A stretch of 64,000 bases of DNA from Epiperipatus broadwayi (taxonomy: Eukaryota; Onychophora; Udeonychophora; Euonychophora; Peripatidae): contig JAQFVV010006220.1 of assembly GCA_028023455.1 (NCBI GenBank), forward strand, positions 7,361,852 through 7,425,851, given 5' to 3'. Numbering within the stretch: position 1 is the stretch's first letter; each line of letters starts with the position of its first letter. Positions 1 to 11,994 of the stretch are shown here, one piece after another. Made by a program: the position numbers and the translations under genes. The notes under the pieces were generated by a model. The model saw nothing but the letters and a program-made list of their open reading frames with translations, ran no database searches and was not told where the DNA came from.

Positions 1-1279
1 CAAAACAATTATTAATGTTTTGAAATGCTTTTTTTAATAATATCACTCTTAAAGATGTGTAATTGTTATTAATTATTATATTCAATAGTTATTAAGGATC
101 AGGAAATGGATAATTCGAGTTATATTGTTTTATAAAAATGATTATGTGATCATTATCAAATGCAAACTATGCCACTATACAATCTGAATAAGAAATGTAA
201 AGCTTTCTAAATTATTACTAAAGTGGTAAAATATATTGCAAATAATAAGTTGTAAGTAAGAATACTGAGGGATCCTCAAGTAAGTATAAAATAACAAAAT
301 TGCAAAGCATGAAGGCAATACTGCTTTTTCTATTGCAAATGATAAGAATCTGAGCAGTTTTACTTTTGTCTTAAAAATTGGATGATTAATATAATATAAT
401 ATGATTAAGCAGGTTGGCTAAGAACTGGCTTCTTAGAAAAAAGTTGAAGCCTGTTAAAAAAAGTCAAGTTTTTATGAACCATATTTGAAACTTTAGGCAT
501 GACAAGCAGATGCTTTACTATTGTACTACAAAGCCCTTTAAAGCCATTTAATTTGATTAAAAAAATGTTTACTTTTGATTAACTGTCTATTGCATTTATC
601 TGATAGTTACATTCTGGCAGTGCTTCCTTTAAATTTTAGTAAAAAATTATGTTTTCTAAATTTAAAGCAGATTTAAAATCTGCCGGTAGAAGACAATATT
701 AAAGAGATGTGATCTTTAATGCCATAGTAGCTTCAGAATTGGCTAACATAGCACAGTGTGTTTTCTTTTTTAAAAAAAAAATATATGACATCTTTTATTC
801 TTCTTTTTACTTTATTTTATTAATACTATTAACACAATATAATTATTATTATTTTAATATGCAAATTTTTATAATGAAGCTTCTTATTTTTCTTATTTTT
901 TAAAATCTTCAAAATAGGTTTTAATAATTGGTTTTACTTCATCAGTTATGTGAATTAACTCCCAATGTAACTTTTATTGTCTATTACTAATATTTGTGAG
1001 GCAGAAACATTTTAGAAATTTGAAAATGAATATTAAACAACAGTAAAGAACTATGAGACAGCTTTTTTTTGCACTTGGACTAGATATGCTTATTCTGAAC
1101 CACAATTTCTTACTAATTTTTACAATAAAACATGCCCTAGAGATAGATGACATTTTTAAAATTGTCTTTTACACTAATTGATCTTATATTATTCAACGAA
1201 GAATAAATAATAATAAAAATGAAAAGTTTTTTTGTTATTTTTAAAAATTATGCAAGTGATTGATTCAGATAACAGCAAA
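1..1279. other. AT-rich DNA, no gene seen
   Basis: No recognisable coding, RNA or repeat signal. The one ORF here (709-903) is low complexity, rich in Phe, Ile and Tyr, as expected by chance at this base composition. Confidence 0.6.
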
Positions 1280-1655
1280 AATCAGTGTAAATATGAAACT
1301 TATCAGCAAGGAACAGGTCCAGAATAGTATCCTGTTGATAGGTGATCACACTTGCATGTCCTATACAGTTCAACGACAAATCTGATCCTTTGTCCATGCT
1401 CTACATGATCACATCAACCCTTCATATTGGAGGTTACTTCCATAAAACTCAGGGTCGGGGTAATAACCACGCAGAGCAAGGCAAGTCATCACAGTCCTTT
1501 TAGCTGGTGTCAAGCAAGATATCAATATTGAACTTTTATCCCCCTGATTATCATGTAATATATTCTATGTTCAACTGTTATCATATGTTGTAACCAAATT
1601 TCTAAATAAAATCCTATATTTTATAAAAAAAAAAAAAAAAAATCAGTGTAAATAT
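1280..1655 (+). mobile_element. Poly(A) retrocopy with 15-bp target-site duplication
   Basis: A block of about 345 bp with clearly higher GC and more CpG than its surroundings (1295-1640). It ends in an AATAAA signal (1605-1610), then a run of A from about 1625. It is bracketed by identical 15-bp direct repeats, AATCAGTGTAAATAT, at 1280-1294 and 1641-1655. Poly(A), polyadenylation signal and target duplication together are the signature of LINE-machinery retroposition of a polymerase II transcript. I see no long reading frame and do not recognise the parent RNA. It could be the 3' UTR of a host mRNA (a truncated processed pseudogene), a retroposed LTR-element transcript, or a poly(A) SINE. 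The identical duplications suggest recent insertion. Confidence 0.85.
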
Positions 1656-1928
1656 AATAAAAAAGGCATTTCAGGAATAAGAGCTATTTATATATATAAT
1701 CGGCTATTAATGTAATAATTGGCGATTTTGACAGATATCACATATACTCTTAAAGTAAAATGTTACGAATCAACATTGTGGATTATTTGGTTTTACTTAT
1801 TAATCATTCTTGGAAAAATCTTTTTTAAAGTAGGATATATGCCTCTTTGTTTAATTACAAATAATCTTTTTATAGATATTTCCATATTTCTCCATTCTTT
1901 TTTATTTCATAAATAATTTTATATAAAT

Positions 1929-2169
1929 AAAGATAAAAGACAAATAACCCCCAAGATACATTTTGTGCTGAACCAGCACTTGTCAGTTGGACCAGTTCAT
2001 CATCTCTCATATATATCTTTATTACATGAAGAGTACTTATGTATAGCAAATTGTCCCATTTTTATTTTCAAACGTCAATTTACTCCACTCCCAACTTTTA
2101 CGTTATCAACTTTTTGAAAAACACGTAATGATTGTTACTAATCATTTATTAAACTAGAGATTAATCCCT
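1929..2169 (+). repeat. Composite dispersed repeat A-C, copy 1
   Basis: Two diverged segments lie next to each other. Segment A (1929-2027) shares a core (GAACCAGCACT, then GTTGGNCCAG) with 9484-9662 and with both arms of the 44.4-45.1 kb foldback. Segment C (2059-2169) shares ATTTATTAAACTAGAGATTA with 4547-4640 and, inverted, with 8796-8915. The same A-then-C order at 3971-4640 suggests one element. Confidence 0.65.
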
Positions 2170-3187
2170 TTTCAATCATTATCAATCAAATGCATAATGA
2201 ATTTATTCAAGCACTTCTCATCTGTAACTTCTTTTCAACATATCACTCTAATAATTTATTATATCTATCCATTTGCCTCACATGTGGCAACTTTTTATGC
2301 CTACAAGTATCATGGTGTCTGTCAAAATTTTTGCATGTGACAGACATATTATGATACAATGAGAATATTTTTACTTTATTTTTAATAAAATAGTAAAATA
2401 ATTTTTTTAAAATATTATTTTGTATTTTATTATATTTCTTAAGTGTTCTAAATCATTTTAAACATTTCAATAATTTTCTAAAGTAAACCTTACAAAATGA
2501 TAAAATATATTTTGTGTTAGAAAATTATTTAAATATGTAAAAATATTCATAATATTCATATAAATATTTTAAATTCAAAGTATAGATCATGGTTGACTTA
2601 TGAATATCTCATTATTTAGAAATAGTCATGTCATGCTAAACTACCAAATTACAGGATTAGGTTCAATAACATGTAGGTAAAAATATCTTATGACTGTTAA
2701 TTTTTAATATTGTCAAAGGATTTGAGAATAATATATTTGTTTGTATATTTTATCTATTATTATAACTGTTTCCATCAATTTTTTTTTCTTGAAAAATTAA
2801 ATAATACCCATCATATATATAACATGTACTCGTGAGTGTGCTCTATAGGAAAAACATGTTGGATTTTAATGATATAAACAATTAATAATCTACAATAATA
2901 ATAAAAACTAATTAAACATTAAAATAATTAGAAAAGGTATTATGGTATTCTGTGATTTGATTTAAAAGAAGAAATTGCTTAAAAAATAAAATTAAATGCA
3001 CTTATTCCTTGGGCTATTGAATGTACAAAACTTATATCTAACACAACTTGTGGAAATTGCTGGCAAATTATTAAAATAGAATGTAATGTTTCTATCAAGC
3101 ATAACTATAACTAGATTTTGTAGCAGTGTTTGCTGTGTTTATTGGAAAGAATCTGCCAAGTATGGGGTAAAACATATTTCAAATAAG

Positions 3188-3191
<4 letters not shown>
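2170..3191. other. AT-rich DNA, no gene seen
   Basis: No coding frame, RNA gene or repeat that I can support; only short A/T runs. Confidence 0.5.

Positions 3192-3260
<69 letters not shown>
3192..3260. repeat. (TA)n microsatellite
   Basis: About 34 uninterrupted TA dinucleotides. Such tracts are length-polymorphic and can form cruciforms. Confidence 0.95.
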
Positions 3261-3261
<1 letters not shown>

Positions 3262-3970
3262 CATATTACCAACAAGTGGTATGTATTTTGTATATTTATA
3301 ACATTCTCCCCATAACTATGATTTTTATATCACATTTTCAGTTATCTATGTTTTCATAATTTTCGTTCTGTATATTTTTATAATTATTCATGTTTTTGTT
3401 TTTTTTTATTAAATAAAAGATAAATGAAATAGAATAAAAAAGTTAGTATAAAATTAATTTTCTATGTTTGAATACTTTCTCTTGTAGCATTTATCACAAA
3501 AAAAAGCTTGTTTAGAACTATTGGCATGCTCTTTATATATCATGCGTGTGTGTGTAAATTCTACAAGAGTATGTAGATAATTATCAACTATTATGGTAAT
3601 GACTTTTGATCTAAAACAATAGTTATTACTTTGCTAATCCATACCTATATTCTTGTAGAATTTATTTTATTACATATTAGCTATGGTATATACATATAAT
3701 TTATTCTTATATTTATACAAACCTATGTTTAGATATTTTTTCCAACTTTTTTGTTTCATCTTATGTCACAACCACACAGAAAGACAGACAATTATCTCTC
3801 ACTAATTATGTATTTCCGAACAACTTTTACTTTTCACATAAACTTAACATAAACATATGGAATAATTTAGCTTTATTGCTCTTTTCTCATGGGTAATGTT
3901 TTTTTTTAGTAATACTTAAAATTTTCACTCCACACATTTCTGAAACATAAGAATAAAGCATCTGAAAAAC
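3261..3970. other. AT-rich DNA, no gene seen
   Basis: Nothing recognisable beyond short AT and GT runs. Confidence 0.5.
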
Positions 3971-4640
3971 ACAAAAAAATAAAGACCCTAATATATATTT
4001 AATGCTGAAATAGCACTCACCAATGAGACCATATCACAATCTCTTATATATATATATATAAACAAGACATTTATTTTCTTATATAGCGCGATATTTTTGT
4101 TCTATAATCTATAATATTAATAAGCCAATAAGCTGATATACACATGTGCTTTGCAGATGTCACTATATAAATGAATACTCCCAGTTTTTCAAACCCAAGA
4201 TAAAGTCTTTAAGAAAATATAGAATGAATCCACCTTAAATATATGGTTGGGTCAAAAATATAGGTAGATTCATTCTATATTTTCTTAAAGACTTTATCTT
4301 GGGTTTGAAAAACTGGGAGTATTCATTTATATAGTGACATCTGCAAAGCGCATGTGTATATCAGCTTATTGCCTTATTAATATTATATATATATATATAT
4401 ATATAGCAAGTTACGTGAATAACTTGTTTTTGTTTTTCATATATATATATTCACTAAAATAAAAACTACAAAATTTTAAATATATATATCTTTATCATAT
4501 GTTTAGAATTTATCAATACCAAATTATTTCATTTTGATAAACAACTGTCAAACTTTCTGCACTCTCAACTTTGTTCCCAACCACATCAGATAATTACATT
4601 AGTGATAATTATTATCATTTATTAAACTAGAGATTATTCC
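3971..4640 (+). repeat. Composite repeat A-C, copy 2, split by a foldback
   Basis: Segment A is at 3971-4061 and segment C at 4547-4640. The sequence just 5' of C (about 4485-4546) also aligns with the A-C junction of copy 1 at 2020-2060. The extra DNA between them is mostly the palindromic element at 4111-4386, so this copy was probably interrupted by that insertion. Confidence 0.6.
4111..4386. mobile_element. Near-perfect foldback element (family E)
   Basis: Two arms of about 123 bp (4111-4232 and 4263-4386) are inverted copies with only about three mismatches, around a spacer of about 30 bp. The arms include the blocks AAACCCAAGATAAAGTC and GACTTTATCTTGGGTTT. A diverged single-arm relative lies at 7609-7740, so this is a dispersed family rather than a local event. 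It is most simply a foldback MITE or a head-to-head dimer of a short element. I see no protein and no clear target duplication. The high arm identity implies recent origin or arm-to-arm gene conversion. Confidence 0.8.
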
Positions 4641-6080
4641 TCTGCCAAATATAGACTTTAAACATTAGTTAAACAATAATATATCTTATTTTATAGAGAT
4701 ATTGGCTTCTGAATTTCAATGACCAATAGTAACAATTTAACAACCTTAACTATATCATGCTCAAGCAAAATAAGGAGTATTTTCTATTCAATTTTAACAC
4801 ATTGTGGAAAAATGAACAATTATGGCACTGTGGATATTTATTTTTAAGTATACATTTCATGAATATTTTCATCATGTATATGTAATGTATAACATGATCT
4901 GCCACTATTCTCAAATTTTGATGTTTATGATATAGGTTAAAATTCAGTTAATGATGGTTACAGATGAGGCACTGTTTATCACCCTATAATTCAAAGAGAA
5001 TAAGGATATATTGATTTCTGGGAGCAATATTTATATATTTTTTAATTGTGAAATTAAAATTAAATAATACTAACTTCTTGACTCAGTATAAAGTTAGATT
5101 TAAAAATTATTTGTAGAGTTATTTCCCAAATGATTAGGCATAACAAAAGATATATAGGAATAATACTATAATGGGCTTTTAAAAAGTCAAATATCTTAAT
5201 CAATTTTACTCTTGATCAGGTATCTTTCTAATTCTGATATTTGTATATTAAAGTAGAATATATAAATATGTAGTTAAAATTAGATATTAATTATAAGGAA
5301 CAGATATATTCAGATTCTTTTTGTTTTTTGCTGAAAAAATAACCCCTTTATATTAAAAAAAAAAAAAAATTGAGTTTCTTAATTTGAAATATCTATTATC
5401 AAATAGCTGTGCATAAGTAGATCATGAAGTAATGATATTTTTATGCATTATGCAACCAGCAGTATGACTTTATATGGATATATTAAGAAAGAACATGGTA
5501 TTTTTATAGAGAATAGTTAGATTTAATAGCATAAGCTATTAAAATTCTTTATTTTTGATAAGCTCTGGCTAAAATAATATTCCCACTTTTACTGAATTAA
5601 GATTGGTCATTTGTTTCCTCAAATATGTGAGTTGATATTTTATGAATTTTGTGGAAGAAATAGAAATAATCATCTTTGTCAAAATAAAATAGCATTTATG
5701 TTTAATTTTGAAGATGACAGTACTGTTATTTTGCTTTATTTTAATGAATCACCATTTTAATAAAAAATCTTAAAATTATTCCATTATTTGATTGTTGACA
5801 TATCTATGAATAATATACAATATGCACTTTCATCTTATAGAGAAAATTTAATTCCTACATAGTTATAACAAAATAGCACTAATACAAAATTTCAGTATTA
5901 TATATTTTTCCTAAAAATTTTAATAACTGTAAATATCATCTACTAATTCAATAATGCTGACAATATATAATATTTATAAAATAACAAACTCTGAATGCAT
6001 ATAAACTTGCCACAAATTTAAATGTTAAGCAGTTAAGAATAGTTATGAAAGTAACTAAAAGTACTTCAGAATTTTTACAA
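4641..6080. other. AT-rich DNA, no gene seen
   Basis: No supported feature. A 14-nt A run near 5356 is the only simple repeat of note. Confidence 0.5.
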
Positions 6081-6098
6081 TTGTTGTTGTTGTTGTTG

Positions 6099-6187
<89 letters not shown>
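6081..6187. repeat. (GTT)n(ATT)n compound microsatellite
   Basis: About 7 TTG/GTT units run into about 28 ATT units. Confidence 0.95.
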
Positions 6188-7608
6188 TACAGATAATATT
6201 TGACATCTTATATATATATGTGTGTGTGGTTTTATATCCCATCAAGAACCATTAAAACCCTTATCTATTCCAACACCAATACCCACAATAACAACATTCT
6301 CTACATATAATATAAAGTAAATTATAGGTGTAAAGAGAATGTAACCCAGATAATATGTATTCTTGAAAAATGAAAGTGTTCACAAGCATTGTAACTGAAA
6401 AACATTAAATTGTTTCCATAATTGAATATTTAACAAACATGATAAAATACATAATCCAAACTAAACTGTAAAACTTAAATATTGATACTTACCCTTATTA
6501 TAAAAACATTTCGTTAATTATTGTTTAATATAGACATATTATAACAATATAAGAAAAAAGATGATCAAATTTAGAAACAAGTGAGAAAATCATAAAAATG
6601 TAAACTCGAACTTGCTTTTTAAAAGAGCCAAATCAACATATAAAAAGAACAACCTCCTGTTGGTGATTGACAATATCTTCTTTTCAAAAAAAGATCAAAA
6701 ATTCTTATTGCCTAATCAACATGTATACTTTGTGAACTTGTCATTTAAATAGAAAGATCTGCAGCCATCAAAGTAAAAACCTTAAATGAGAATATCTCAT
6801 TGAATATGGATAAAAGCTAGAATAAAAGCATACAGATTTAAACCCAACAAACTAAGGGATTTTTAAATTACAAATCCCAGAAATAGCTTTAAATTTATTT
6901 GATACTTCAAGAATATTTTCGATATTTAGCCAGAGAGTTATACCAACTCCAACTTGAGATCTCCAATAGCCAATATCTAGCTATTCAACAAACTCAAGGA
7001 CTTCAATCAACTATGTATATAGAGACATACATAATCATGTGCTACTAAGTGTAAAGTTACTTCATGGGAAGAAATGTGACACTCAGGGAGCTGTAATGAC
7101 CAAAACTGAATTTGACTCAAAATAGCATCTATCCATCTATACTGAAGACGCTATCAACTTTACTACTTGGATCTAAAAATATAGACTTCACCATTCAAAG
7201 CATACTATATGAAAAAGGGAAAATTGAGATCACCATTATGCACATTTTAGAACATTCAAACCCCACTAATTGGATCATGAACTATAGTAATAAGGACACA
7301 CATAATCATTTAGGACATTTTCCTTTATAGACTCTTAATTGATCTTAGGTTGACATCATATTTTTTTTCTTTTCCTTTACCATAGGTTGTTGGTGTTATA
7401 AATGATTGATATATTAGAAGAAGAGAAAATATTAACTTAATTTTAAATTGAAATAAAACATAAGGTCAGGTTTGAACTTGCTTGCAAATGAATTTGATCA
7501 TCACCAGGAAGAGTCAAGATTTTATAATTTCCCACATTAAATACCGATACTTGTACAGTTACCCTGTTATTATTATAATAATAAAATAGCTTATATCATG
7601 GCACATTG
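6188..7608. other. AT-rich DNA, no gene seen
   Basis: A 72-codon ORF (7112-7330) has no recognisable motif and is within chance expectation. Nothing else is supported. Confidence 0.5.
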
Positions 7609-7740
7609 CACTTTAAAGATGGAACATTTTTTATAATGAATACTCTTCTTTCTAAACACAAGATAAAGTATTTTTAAAAGATAGAATGGATCCACTTTAT
7701 CTTTTTTACCCAAGCTACATGTATGGGCCAATCTGAAGCA
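7609..7740. repeat. Diverged arm of foldback family E
   Basis: Colinear with one arm and the spacer of the 4111-4386 foldback: shared ATGAATACTC, then ACAAGATAAAGT, then a run resembling AGAATGAATCCAC, then TTTACCCAAGC at the position of the foldback spacer. Diverged and without the second arm. Confidence 0.55.
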
Positions 7741-8795
7741 TTTGGAATTGAGAGCATGAAGATTGCTTGTTTTATTGATACTAATCATTTCATCATTCAT
7801 TTTTTACTATACATGATTAAAAATTTCTAGCACGAATAGTCTTTTCTATTATTATAGAAACAAATCATTATAGAAAGGGGAGATCCAAAACCATCACCAT
7901 GTTATTAATATAAATTAATAAATATGTAGGAGACAATGAATTATGATTTTACTAAAGCCTAAATTAGCAAGAAAGTGTATATTTAAATAATAACAAGTTT
8001 TAAAACTTTTTTGTTAGTATCAATATTGAATGATTACTCTTTGAGGGGGAAAGAGGGATTGGATATTAATCATACTGATCAAAGAATAGTCAGTCATAGA
8101 TATCAAATAAATTAATTGCTTTTGTTATAATCTCTCATTGAATAAATTTATTAAACACCTGTTTTCAAATTAAAGTCAGCTGTTTACATTTTTCTTTATT
8201 CATTTATCAATTTATCACATGCTCACACAATAAAGATAGTAATATAAAGATTACCTGACTTAGAATATTATGTGTATTCTCCCTAAGCTTGAATTCTGGG
8301 ATAAATGGAAATTAAGGATGGAGAAAAGAGATGAACATACATGGAGATTTTTGATGTATGTTCATATGCTAATACATCATTTTCTAGAAGTGAGATTGGG
8401 GTGGATATAGGTCTAGAAGTTTACAAATTCTAGATACACTTTCTCATCTACTCTGATAGCCTATCAAGTCTACTGTTGTGCAAGGTCAGGACCCGTTCTG
8501 TTACAATATATAACCTTTAATTATATTTTTTGCCTGTTTTGATTCATTATATTGAAATATGTTCTTTAAATTTTAAAATTAAAACAATGATTAATTATAA
8601 AACAAGAGATGCATCTTGGGATCATTTGTCTTTTATTGTATCTAATTGGGAAGTATGGAGATTGTTTAATGTATCTATAAATATATTACACATGGGGGGA
8701 AAAAAGGTGAATAACTCCATGTGTGTGCATGTTTAAAATTAAAAAATCAGATATATTAATCTTTTTTTGAGGTTTAATGTTTATATCTGTGCTAG
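7741..8795. other. AT-rich DNA with a small hairpin
   Basis: The only structure is a perfect 12-bp inverted repeat (ATGAACATACAT at 8331-8342, complement at 8354-8365) with an 11-nt loop. Its function is unknown and it may be chance. Confidence 0.4.
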
Positions 8796-8915
8796 AAATA
8801 ATCTCTAATTTAGAAAATGATTAGTAATAATCGTTATTGTATTTATCTGAGGTAGGTGGTGTCAAAGTTGTGAGCGGAGTGAGTTTGACAGTTGTAAATA
8901 AAAATGTAACAAAAC
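8796..8915 (-). repeat. Repeat C, inverted copy
   Basis: The reverse complement matches segment C of the copies at 2059-2169 and 4547-4640 (AACTGTCAAACT, ACTAATCATTT, TTAGAGATTA). It is flanked by unrelated DNA where segment A would be expected. Confidence 0.6.
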
Positions 8916-9483
8916 AGGAAGTATAAAAATAAATTTATTTAAAAATAATAGAAGAGAATAAAAATGCGTAGATTTGAATCTAGATATTATTTACATTATT
9001 GTATAGAGCTTAAAAAGATGTGAATTGGACACATCGGGAGGGGGGGATTAATAGTTTGGGGAAATTTTTGATTGAATATCAAAAAATTAGAAATATTATT
9101 TGAAAAAGCCTAATTTCAGATGAATTAATGAGGTAACTTTTTCTCGATCATTATGTAAAAAAAAAATGCTTATTAAAATAATAGTGAAGTTTTTGCTATG
9201 CAATGCGATAGTGGTGGATGATTTATAAATGCAACAATCTATTCTGAATAGAAATCATTGCAGAGCATAGTCTTTTTAGATCCATTGGCAAAGAAATAGT
9301 GGAGATGCTAATGTTCATCAGACTAATCAACTTCATTGTGATGGAATCCCTTGCTTCACTTTCTATTTAAGCCAATGATAGCTTGATATCCATTTATCAA
9401 CTATTATCTTGGAATGTTAGTATATGAATTTTTTCTATACTACAGGTTTTTTCATACCTGCACTCCAATATGTAATAAATAGG

Positions 9484-9662
9484 GGGTTTGAACTCAGACT
9501 TTTACGTGACCCTCAACCATCCACGCTATCTCATACTGCTGACATACTTGATCACACACATGTCAAAAATATAAATAATCACCAATATACATATTTTGTG
9601 TTATACTAGCACTCACCAGTTGGTCTAGATTATTATCTCCACATATATATACAATCAATGCT
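9484..9662 (+). repeat. Repeat A fragment
   Basis: Aligns with the left arm of the 44.4 kb foldback from the TTTGAACTCAGACTTTT end through the ACTAGCACTCACCAGTTGG block to the TATATATACAATCAATGC end. Read on the minus strand the terminus contains GTTCAAACCCC, which resembles a polymerase III B box, so family A may derive from a SINE. Confidence 0.65.
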
Positions 9663-10438
9663 CAGCTTAGAATGTTAGATAGATTTCTAAAAAAAAAAAA
9701 AATCCCCCCAAAAGTTTGCATTTGCAAATAAAAATGTACATAATATTTGTCTCTATCATCTCTGTCAGAATCAATCTTTGAACAGAAAAAAAAAGTTCAA
9801 TAATATTTTTTAAATAAAAAAAAACAAACTTCATTTTCTTGATTATTCTAAAATTAGGCATTTACTCTAAGCAGTTCAGTGTAATAATAGAGTTACAGAT
9901 TCAAATGATAAAAGACCCTGTATCAAAAGTAAATTCTATCAATATCACTATGGGGTGTTCAATGTGATCTCCAAAGAACGAATGAACAATTTAATTATTT
10001 TAAAACTAATCATCTATTTTATACACCTAAAAAAAGAAATCTAGAAGATAGTTTAGACACTTTAAAGCAAGATTAGGCAAAGTAACTTAACAAAAAAACT
10101 TTTTGAAAAGAATGCTGATTTATCACTCAGTTTCAATTGAACAGTATAAATGTATGAAATAATTATACATTTGCATAACATTCTTCATTAGATGCTAAAT
10201 ATTTCTGCCATCTTTTATTATTTTTTGTTTTATTTATGCCAACACATTCACACAAAATAAAATTTACGTTTGCTACTTTATTTGCTTTTTTTAAGTAGAT
10301 GTTTGTAAACTGACTATTGTTAACATATATATTTAATCTATTTCTATAGAATTTTATGTCTTCATTAATATATTAATAACGCTGTATTGTAAATTTATTT
10401 CTTTAAAAATATTTGTAACAACAAATGGTCAAATACAT
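9663..10438. other. AT-rich DNA, no gene seen
   Basis: No supported feature. Confidence 0.5.
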
Positions 10439-10735
10439 TCACAGCATTCCAAGTATTCTTAGGATCTGTTTTTCTCCTAGTCCAATATCCAAATCATTTG
10501 TCATATTAGTCGAAAACAATAGCACCTATTTTTCCACCAGCTGCTAAATTTAAGTATCAATATACAACAAAAGATATAGCACTATAAAATATCCATCTCC
10601 AGACTAATTTCAAGATTTTGCCAACATGATTGAAGATGAAGATTCAAAGCTGGAACTATGTATTTATCTATCTAGCATCCACCTTTTATCTCTTTATGCT
10701 ATTCAAGTCAATATTTAAAAACTAAAAAAAAAAAA
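10439..10735. mobile_element. Family B remnant (B1)
   Basis: A degraded family-B copy. The CTCCAGACTAATTTCAAGAT block (10597-10616) matches the ribozyme core of the other copies read on the minus strand, with GAAAC changed to GAAAT and the CUGANGA box lost. Downstream, GCATCCACCTTTTATCTCT (10676-10694) matches GCAGCCACCTTTTATCTCT of copy B2. Ends cannot be placed, so the borders are approximate. Confidence 0.55.
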
Positions 10736-11008
10736 AAAATCTAAAGTTTTAAATTCAATCTAACTTGCTTGCCTAGTTATATCGGTCTAACATCAGTCAC
10801 TTTCTATATATTCAAATTAGTTTGGGTTTAAAATCTTAAAGTTTTTTTTTTTAATTTCAGAATATTAAATTGAGTAGTATAAAGAATTAAAAAGGATATA
10901 CAAGATAGATGATTGATTATATTCATCCAAAACTTTAAATCCTAATATTATCTAATATTTATAAAAGCTGGAAACCAAACTGTAAATGGAGTTATTATGG
11001 CTCTACAC

Positions 11009-11506
11009 CAGTGGTCTTCAACCTTTTCACACCTGCGGACCGGTAAAAATAAGGATAAGATTTTGCGGACCGGCAAAAATAAGGATAAGGTTTCATGACC
11101 AGCAGAAGTCTATAGATAAATTTTCTTAAAGATGTAAACAGCTTAGCCTTAGATGAAGTTATATATATATGTGGTGTTTGAATAATAAAAAACTTTTTTT
11201 TTTTTTAATTTTGAATTTTTTTACAAAAGTAATAAAAAATTTAATTCTACCCCCCCCCCCCATAAACCTCTGTGATAACTAGAAAAACAAATTAATTTAT
11301 GTATGACTGATTAGATTTTGTTCTGTTTCTTTTTTTTTAATCAGGTAAAAGTGCGATGAAAAAAATAAATAAAAATTGTTTATATTAATTAAAAGTTTAA
11401 AATCTTATTATTTTGTTATTAAAACTTTCTTGCCAGTCTATCGCGGACCAGCAAAAAACTTCTACGACCCGGCACCGGGCCACGGACCGGTGGTTGAAGA
11501 CCACTG
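11009..11506. mobile_element. hAT-type MITE with perfect 8-bp target duplication
   Basis: A 498-bp element with perfect 15-bp terminal inverted repeats (CAGTGGTCTTCAACC at the left, its complement at the right) followed by a shared subterminal CGGACCGGT block. It is flanked by CTCTACAC at 11001-11008 and again at 11507-11514. An 8-bp duplication and CAGNGG...CCNCTG termini are diagnostic of hAT transposons. No transposase is present, so it depended on an autonomous relative. Near the left end a segment of about 29 bp (CGGACCGGNAAAAATAAGG) is tandemly duplicated. An internal run of C lies near 11251. Confidence 0.93.
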
Positions 11507-11994
11507 CTCTACACCATCTGATATAAATTGATTACTCAAGCTTATAATAGATGGCTCTGGTATGTTTATAAGAGAAAGTTATGTGATAATGTTGTCAGTA
11601 GAATCTAAAACAATCATTCCATGCAGTGTCATAGTAGTAATAACTTTTCTTATAATTAACTTAAGGGCAAAAATGATAAATTCATGCTATTGTTTTACTG
11701 CTGCATTATAGCTATCGGTAATGTTCAATATTTATTTAAAATGTAACATTGTAGATAGAATTAATTTCACTTTTACTATTTACTACAAATATTTTTATGG
11801 GTGTTACAATTGTCCTTTTACATTAGGTTCATTATAAGAAAAGTTGCTATGGCTGTAATATTGTATAAATTCTGTCCTAAAATATTTCATGGTCTGATAG
11901 TTTGATTCAATTGAAACACATGTTCTATGAGCAACTAGATTATTTTTTTGTAATATCAAATTTAGTAATATTTAATATGTTATTAAAAACATTT

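Noticed and set aside
6081-6187. CRISPR-like or satellite array
   Set aside because: Simple trinucleotide microsatellite; no repeat-spacer arrays exist in the window.
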